This document shows, piece after piece, positions 60,823-64,000 of a stretch of 64,000 bases of DNA; position 1 is the first letter of the stretch, and every line of letters begins with the position of its first letter. The notes beneath the pieces are model-generated. The model did not search any database. It was not told the origin of the DNA and was given only the letters and a program-made list of their open reading frames with translations. The stretch lies in the NCBI GenBank assembly GCA_049297395.1, contig JBAQUG010000455.1:1-64000 (forward strand). Direction: 5' to 3'. This DNA is from GWF2-50-93 sp049297395. GTDB taxonomy: Bacteria > Verrucomicrobiota > Lentisphaeria > Victivallales > GWF2-50-93. The translations under genes were made by a program, and so were the position numbers.

Positions 60823-61557
60823 TTACAGGTCTTTCGAATCACCCTCTCCTGGCGTTTCATCTTCCAGCATGATTGCAGGAGGCTGCGGCTCATTCTCTCC
60901 TGTCACCTGCCGGAAAAGCTTGTATGCGGCGCAGATTGAGATTGGAGCGGTAACCAGTACTCCGACGATGCAGAAAAGTATTCCAAGAGCTGCGAAGAGC
61001 ATGAAAACAAGATTCCAGAGTATTAAGACGGGATTGCTCTTCAAGGTTTCCACGGCCTTTGCCAGGGCGCTGAATCCGATTGTTTCACCTTTGGCTAGGA
61101 AGTAGATCGTCAGACAGGGCAGAGGTGCGAGCAGTATGCCTGGGATGATGCAGCATATGCATCCGGCAATGAATATCAGGCTTGCCACCGCATAATTGGC
61201 TACGCTCGGAGTGAGTACGTCGACGCCCAGCAGGATATCCAGTGGTTCGGCTTTTCCACCGTCATATTCCTTTTTCATCCCCCTGAAATAACCTACAAGG
61301 AACGGCGCAAGGAAGAATCCAAGGACAATGCCGGTAATTACCGAAATTATGTATTCTGGTAATATGGCGGAGCGCTGGCTTATGCCAAGAATGCTCTGGA
61401 GAACTACGAGATTGAAGATAAAGCCGAAACCCTGTGCAATAAGCTTTATTGCTACGCCAATGCCCGCGAGTAGAAAGAATCCGAGAATGTAGAATAACGG
61501 ATTATCCTTGACCTTCTCGAATCCGTAGCTGAAACAGCTCCTGATGTCAGGTTTCAT
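60823..61557 (-). CDS. Integral membrane protein, unknown function
   Basis: A 244-residue protein with five or six long hydrophobic helices, several Gly/Cys-rich ('IAGCICCIIPGILLAPLPCLTIYFL' region). The pattern of helix pairs and 'FAKAVETLKSNPVL'-type segments resembles DUF975 or glycerophosphodiester-phosphodiesterase membrane domains, but I cannot assign it firmly. A Pro/Glu/Asp-rich cytoplasmic tail ends the protein. No operon partner. Confidence 0.6.
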   Translation of the reverse strand: MKPDIRSCFSYGFEKVKDNPLFYILGFFLLAGIGVAIKLIAQGFGFIFNLVVLQSILGISQRSAILPEYIISVITGIVLGFFLAPFLVGYFRGMKKEYDGGKAEPLDILLGVDVLTPSVANYAVASLIFIAGCICCIIPGILLAPLPCLTIYFLAKGETIGFSALAKAVETLKSNPVLILWNLVFMLFAALGILFCIVGVLVTAPISICAAYKLFRQVTGENEPQPPAIMLEDETPGEGDSKDL

Positions 61558-61718
61558 AGGTATTCCCCTTTGGAATTGATTTAGATTGGGATTAAAGGAT
61601 GTTCCGGATAATCACGAATGCGTTTTATAATCCAGTTCCCTTCCTACATATATATTACCGCAGGAGAGCTTAAAAACAAACGTATTAATTGCCGTGCAGG
61701 CTGTTCTCGGAAGTTACC

Positions 61719-62044
61719 TTATGTCGAGAGGTCCTCAGGCAGGCTGATTTCAAACTCCGGTTCTGAATTCTCAGGGAAGAGTTCGGCGTTGATGTTCTGG
61801 ATTCCTAGTTCAAGCTCGGTCATGAAGACAAGGAGTTCCTTCTCCATGTCTGCTGGAAGATTTCATCCACCAGTGCATGCTGTCCGGGAAGGAGCCTGTG
61901 CAGATATGAATAAAGCTGTTTCCTATATCGCCCATACAATGCCTCGAATGCTGATAGTCCGCCGTCTAGAAAACTGTCGATCAATTCCGAATCGGACAAT
62001 TCTCTTTTCGGATCCTGTTCCATATTAGACAACGCATTGGGCAT
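61719..62044 (-). pseudogene. Broken ECF sigma factor gene
   Basis: The first frame (61820-62044) encodes 'LSDSELIDSFLDGGLSAFEALYGRYRKQLYSYLHRLL' in parts and 'ALVDEIFQQTWRR', which is ECF sigma region 2, then stops after a few unrelated residues. A second, overlapping frame from 61847 to 61719 encodes 42 residues (MEKELLVFMTELELGIQ...LPEDLST) unlike sigma region 4, perhaps the tail of a lost anti-sigma or other gene. Region 4 is entirely missing, so this is probably a deletion product. Confidence 0.65.
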
Positions 62045-62062
62045 TAATATTATTGTGCATGA

Positions 62063-62854
62063 TCAGTATTTTTCCCACCACTTCCTGGACACGTTCGAAT
62101 CGAAGTCCTGCCAGTCCTTCTCGGCGACAATCGAGTCGGTACCCCAGACTTCAATGTGGTAGGCGAGCAAATTGCGGCTCTTGACGCCTTTCAGCTCAAA
62201 TTTGACTTTCTCGTCGCCCATGTTCTTGAGCTCGGATTTCAAATTACGGTCTCTTTCGCCCTCATCGATTATCTTCCTGTCGAATCCGTTGACTTTCTCC
62301 TTTATGGCAGCTTCGTCATATCCCTTGCCCTTGGGTTTTGCGGCATCAGGGAAGCAGAATCTGAGAACTTCCCTTTCCCCTGAATCATTGTTCGGAGGGA
62401 CAAGCACATAAATATATACATACGGGGCCTTTATCTTTTTGATTTCAGGATTCAACCTCGTCAGGGAATATTCAACTTCAATGGTCGCCGTCTTTTCAGT
62501 CGCCGCTGAGTTCCTGGAACCTGAACCAGCTACCCTCTCAGTGCCCTTGTCCGGAGCTTTCACGTTCGCAATTGTAACCTTGTAGTCGCTGAATTCTCCA
62601 GGCAGCGATTTGTCCCCTCCGGCTGAGCTTGCGTCGGTCTGGGAATATGAAGCTATGCTGCTGAGGGGGAAGGAACGCCTTTTCTTGTCCTTTTCTATAA
62701 CTATCGAACCGTCCTTGATGGATATGATTTCAGCATTCGATATCGTCGTCGTGCTTCCATCCTTCTCCTTGAATGTGATCGTGCTGGCCACCGCCCCTTG
62801 GGAAATGGCAAGCGATAAGACGCATATTATTGCAAGTGTGTACAGGGTATTCAT
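62063..62854 (-). CDS. Exported protein of unknown function
   Basis: A 263-residue protein with a signal peptide ending about residue 23 ('GAVAST'). A short beta-rich segment follows ('TITFKEKDGSTTTISNAEIISIKDGSIVIEKD' in parts), reminiscent of small repeat domains in periplasmic proteins of this phylum, then a Ser/Gly linker and a larger beta-rich domain ('YVYIYVLVPPNNDSGEREVLRF', 'AYHIEVWGTDS'). No family recognised. It lies 18 nt upstream of the sigma remnant's start, reading away from the small basic protein terminator. Confidence 0.6.
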   Translation of the reverse strand: MNTLYTLAIICVLSLAISQGAVASTITFKEKDGSTTTISNAEIISIKDGSIVIEKDKKRRSFPLSSIASYSQTDASSAGGDKSLPGEFSDYKVTIANVKAPDKGTERVAGSGSRNSAATEKTATIEVEYSLTRLNPEIKKIKAPYVYIYVLVPPNNDSGEREVLRFCFPDAAKPKGKGYDEAAIKEKVNGFDRKIIDEGERDRNLKSELKNMGDEKVKFELKGVKSRNLLAYHIEVWGTDSIVAEKDWQDFDSNVSRKWWEKY

Positions 62855-62947
62855 ATGTCCTCCTTTAGATTTTCCTTTTCCATATAATACGCAGGAGAGC
62901 CTCAGTTATTATGGAATACCTGTAATCTACACGGGGATGTACAAAAT

Positions 62948-62981
62948 AAAAGGGATACCGGAAGAACCCGGTATCCCTTTT
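62948..62981 (-). terminator. Intrinsic terminator of the small basic protein gene
   Basis: A 14-bp perfect stem, AAAAGGGATACCGG (62948-62961) with CCGGTATCCCTTTT (62968-62981), 6-nt loop. On the minus strand the stem ends in TTTT and is followed by ATTTTG. Confidence 0.88.
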
Positions 62982-63000
62982 GAAATCTCTGGGTAGTTTC

Positions 63001-63159
63001 TTACTCTACAGCCTTGGTCTTTGGAATTCCAAGGACCTTGTCCCCGGGTTTCCAGCGTCCGCCCTTGGTCAGGATGTCAATGCGCTCGAATCTCTTGAGC
63101 ACATTCCTCTTTGCTCTTATCTTACCTGTGCTTTTCAGGCTTGAATGTCTTCCGCCCAT
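63001..63159 (-). CDS. PVC-type small basic protein
   Basis: A 52-residue, strongly basic protein. It contains 'HSSLKSTGKIRAKRNVLKRF', then 'ERIDILTKGGRWKPGD' and 'VLGIPKTKAVE'. This matches the 'small basic protein' family (TIGR04137) known from Chlamydiae and Verrucomicrobia and thought to be ribosome-associated or RNA-binding by composition. The start ATG at 63159 follows GAGGAG, and the gene has its own good promoter and terminator. It is a useful phylogenetic marker for this window. Confidence 0.88.
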   Translation of the reverse strand: MGGRHSSLKSTGKIRAKRNVLKRFERIDILTKGGRWKPGDKVLGIPKTKAVE

Positions 63160-63200
63160 GTTCTTACTCCTCAAGTTAACGTGATTATCCGTGAAGCCTC

Positions 63201-63230
63201 ATAATATTGAACGAAATTCCATTTAGTCAA
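63201..63230 (-). promoter_or_regulatory. Promoter of the small basic protein gene
   Basis: On the minus strand TTGACT (63230-63225), an 18-nt spacer and TATTAT (63206-63201). The predicted transcript starts near 63194, about 35 nt before the start codon. Confidence 0.7.
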
Positions 63231-63324
63231 ATATAAATTTGTAAAAATCCTCTTATACGGCTTGTCTATCCCTGCATAGAGCTTATTTTCTGCTTTTGCT
63301 CCGAACAGTTTCTCAGGGGGTGTC

Positions 63325-64000
63325 TTGATAAAAATTCATGCAATCCTATTGGTTTTATGTTTTTCAGCCCTGTCTGCTTCTGCGGACGATCTGAAAAAAA
63401 TAACCATTCTCCAGACTTCCGACATCCATTCCCGGACCGGAACCGATTCACTTCCAGGCATCCGCCAGCTTGCCTCTGCCTTGAACTATGCCAGAAACAA
63501 TGCCGGCGGATCTGGAAAATGCCTCCTTGTCGACTGCGGTGACATCCTCCAGGGCTCCTTTGCAGGAAGTGCTTCCCGCGGTGCCGTCGGCCTCGGCTTC
63601 CTCAATGAGCTCAAATACGATGTCTGGATACCGGGAAACCATGACTTTGATTTCGGGACGGCCCGGTTCCTTGATATAATGAAACAGTGTTCGCCGGCCA
63701 TCGTCGCCGCCAACCTCTATTTTGATGGCAAAAGACTAGCCTGCCCATGGAAAGTAATTGAAAAGAACGGTGTCAGGATTGCCATAATAGGCATGACTTC
63801 TCCTTCCCTTGACAAGTGGCACTGGGGCAAAAACTCTTCCGGCATTTATTCCAGCCTCTTCAGCGGCCCGCTCGATGAGATAATCCCCAAGGTCATGGAA
63901 TCGAAATGCGATATTATCATCCTCGCAGTACACCAGGGCTTATTCCAGACCGACAAAAGCGAATTGAATCTGAACAGGATTGCGGAGATGTATCCGCAGA
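63325..64000 (+). CDS. Exported 5'-nucleotidase/metallophosphoesterase (3' end beyond window)
   Basis: The frame starts at TTG 63325 (AGGGGG just upstream) and runs off the right edge. The product has a signal peptide ('LLVLCFSALSASADD') and then the metallophosphoesterase motifs in order: 'LQTSDIHSR' (D-x-H), 'VDCGDILQGS' (GD), 'IPGNHDFDFG' (GNHD) and, near the window end, 'IIILAVHQG' where the next His ligand is expected. This is the UshA-type periplasmic nucleotidase fold. Only about 225 of roughly 450-550 residues are visible. Confidence 0.88.
   Translation, partial: MIKIHAILLVLCFSALSASADDLKKITILQTSDIHSRTGTDSLPGIRQLASALNYARNNAGGSGKCLLVDCGDILQGSFAGSASRGAVGLGFLNELKYDVWIPGNHDFDFGTARFLDIMKQCSPAIVAANLYFDGKRLACPWKVIEKNGVRIAIIGMTSPSLDKWHWGKNSSGIYSSLFSGPLDEIIPKVMESKCDIIILAVHQGLFQTDKSELNLNRIAEMYPQ

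Noticed and set aside
1..64000. tRNA, rRNA, tmRNA, CRISPR arrays, integrase or transposase genes
   Set aside because: Both strands were read for typical tRNA TPsiC arms, regular direct repeats with spacers, and recombinase motifs; none was convincing.

Overview
The window looks like an ordinary chromosome segment from a Gram-negative bacterium of the PVC superphylum, most likely Lentisphaerota, Kiritimatiellota or a relative. The main evidence is a 52-residue 'small basic protein' gene at 63001-63159, a family known from Chlamydiae and Verrucomicrobia. It is supported by a Kdo transferase (LPS), several pseudopilin-like proteins, fused Bat proteins and two alpha-L-fucosidases. Base composition is moderate. 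No tRNA, rRNA, CRISPR array or intact insertion sequence was seen.

Layout. 1-3.8 kb: 3' part of frr, a GT-C glycosyltransferase, an HExxH membrane protein and a pseudopilin-like protein. 3.8-8.8 kb: two fused Bat genes on the minus strand (BatD-BatE and BatB-BatC). 8.9-18.8 kb: aroB, a Nudix hydrolase, an orphan OppC-type permease, holA, an M42 aminopeptidase, prfB, waaA and a SEC-C protein. 18.9-24.7 kb: a GH95 fucosidase, a KilA-N protein, thiC and a GH29 fucosidase. 25-26.7 kb: a lipoprotein and a UDP-glucuronate decarboxylase. 26.7-32.6 kb: a translation block, rpsP-khpA-trmD-rplS-rnhB, thrS, infC-rpmI-rplT. infC appears to start at AUA, and rimM is missing from its usual place. 32.6-34.5 kb: an ECF sigma / anti-sigma / exported coiled-coil operon. 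34.6-38.7 kb: a restriction-type cluster with a drastically shortened type III methyltransferase gene, a DUF1016 (YhcG-like) nuclease and a Res-like helicase-nuclease. 38.8-46.9 kb: a U32 protein, a receiver-Ser/Thr kinase fusion, a NamZ-like DUF1343 protein, membrane proteins, an NCS2 purine permease and folK. 46.9-50.9 kb: fmt, an RNase E/G and a LOG-family protein. 51-56.8 kb: a small orphan gene, pyrH, a HAD phosphatase, a corrinoid adenosyltransferase, an O-antigen-ligase-like protein and RicT. 57-64 kb: an ammonium-transporter remnant, a SpoU methyltransferase, dus, a beta-CASP metallo-hydrolase, membrane and exported proteins, a broken ECF sigma gene, the small basic protein, and the 5' part of a 5'-nucleotidase.

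The strongest unexplained signals are palindromes. (1) The DUF1016 nuclease gene at 34921-36180 contains four palindromes within about 190 bp, all in the same codon phase and all translated, resembling the coding-sequence palindromic elements of Rickettsia. (2) At least three intergenic regions hold composite elements in which hairpins are nested inside inverted repeats containing CCAAG/CTTGG; the clearest (16388-16518) has four consecutive hairpins with 8-bp stems and 2-nt loops. (3) The 13-mer TGCGAANTTCGCA occurs perfectly five times and nearly perfectly several more times, mostly inside genes and once as a terminator stem. This is far above random expectation and resembles a highly iterated palindrome or uptake-type signal. 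The nuclease/helicase pair beside a methyltransferase remnant may be a decayed or re-purposed restriction system.
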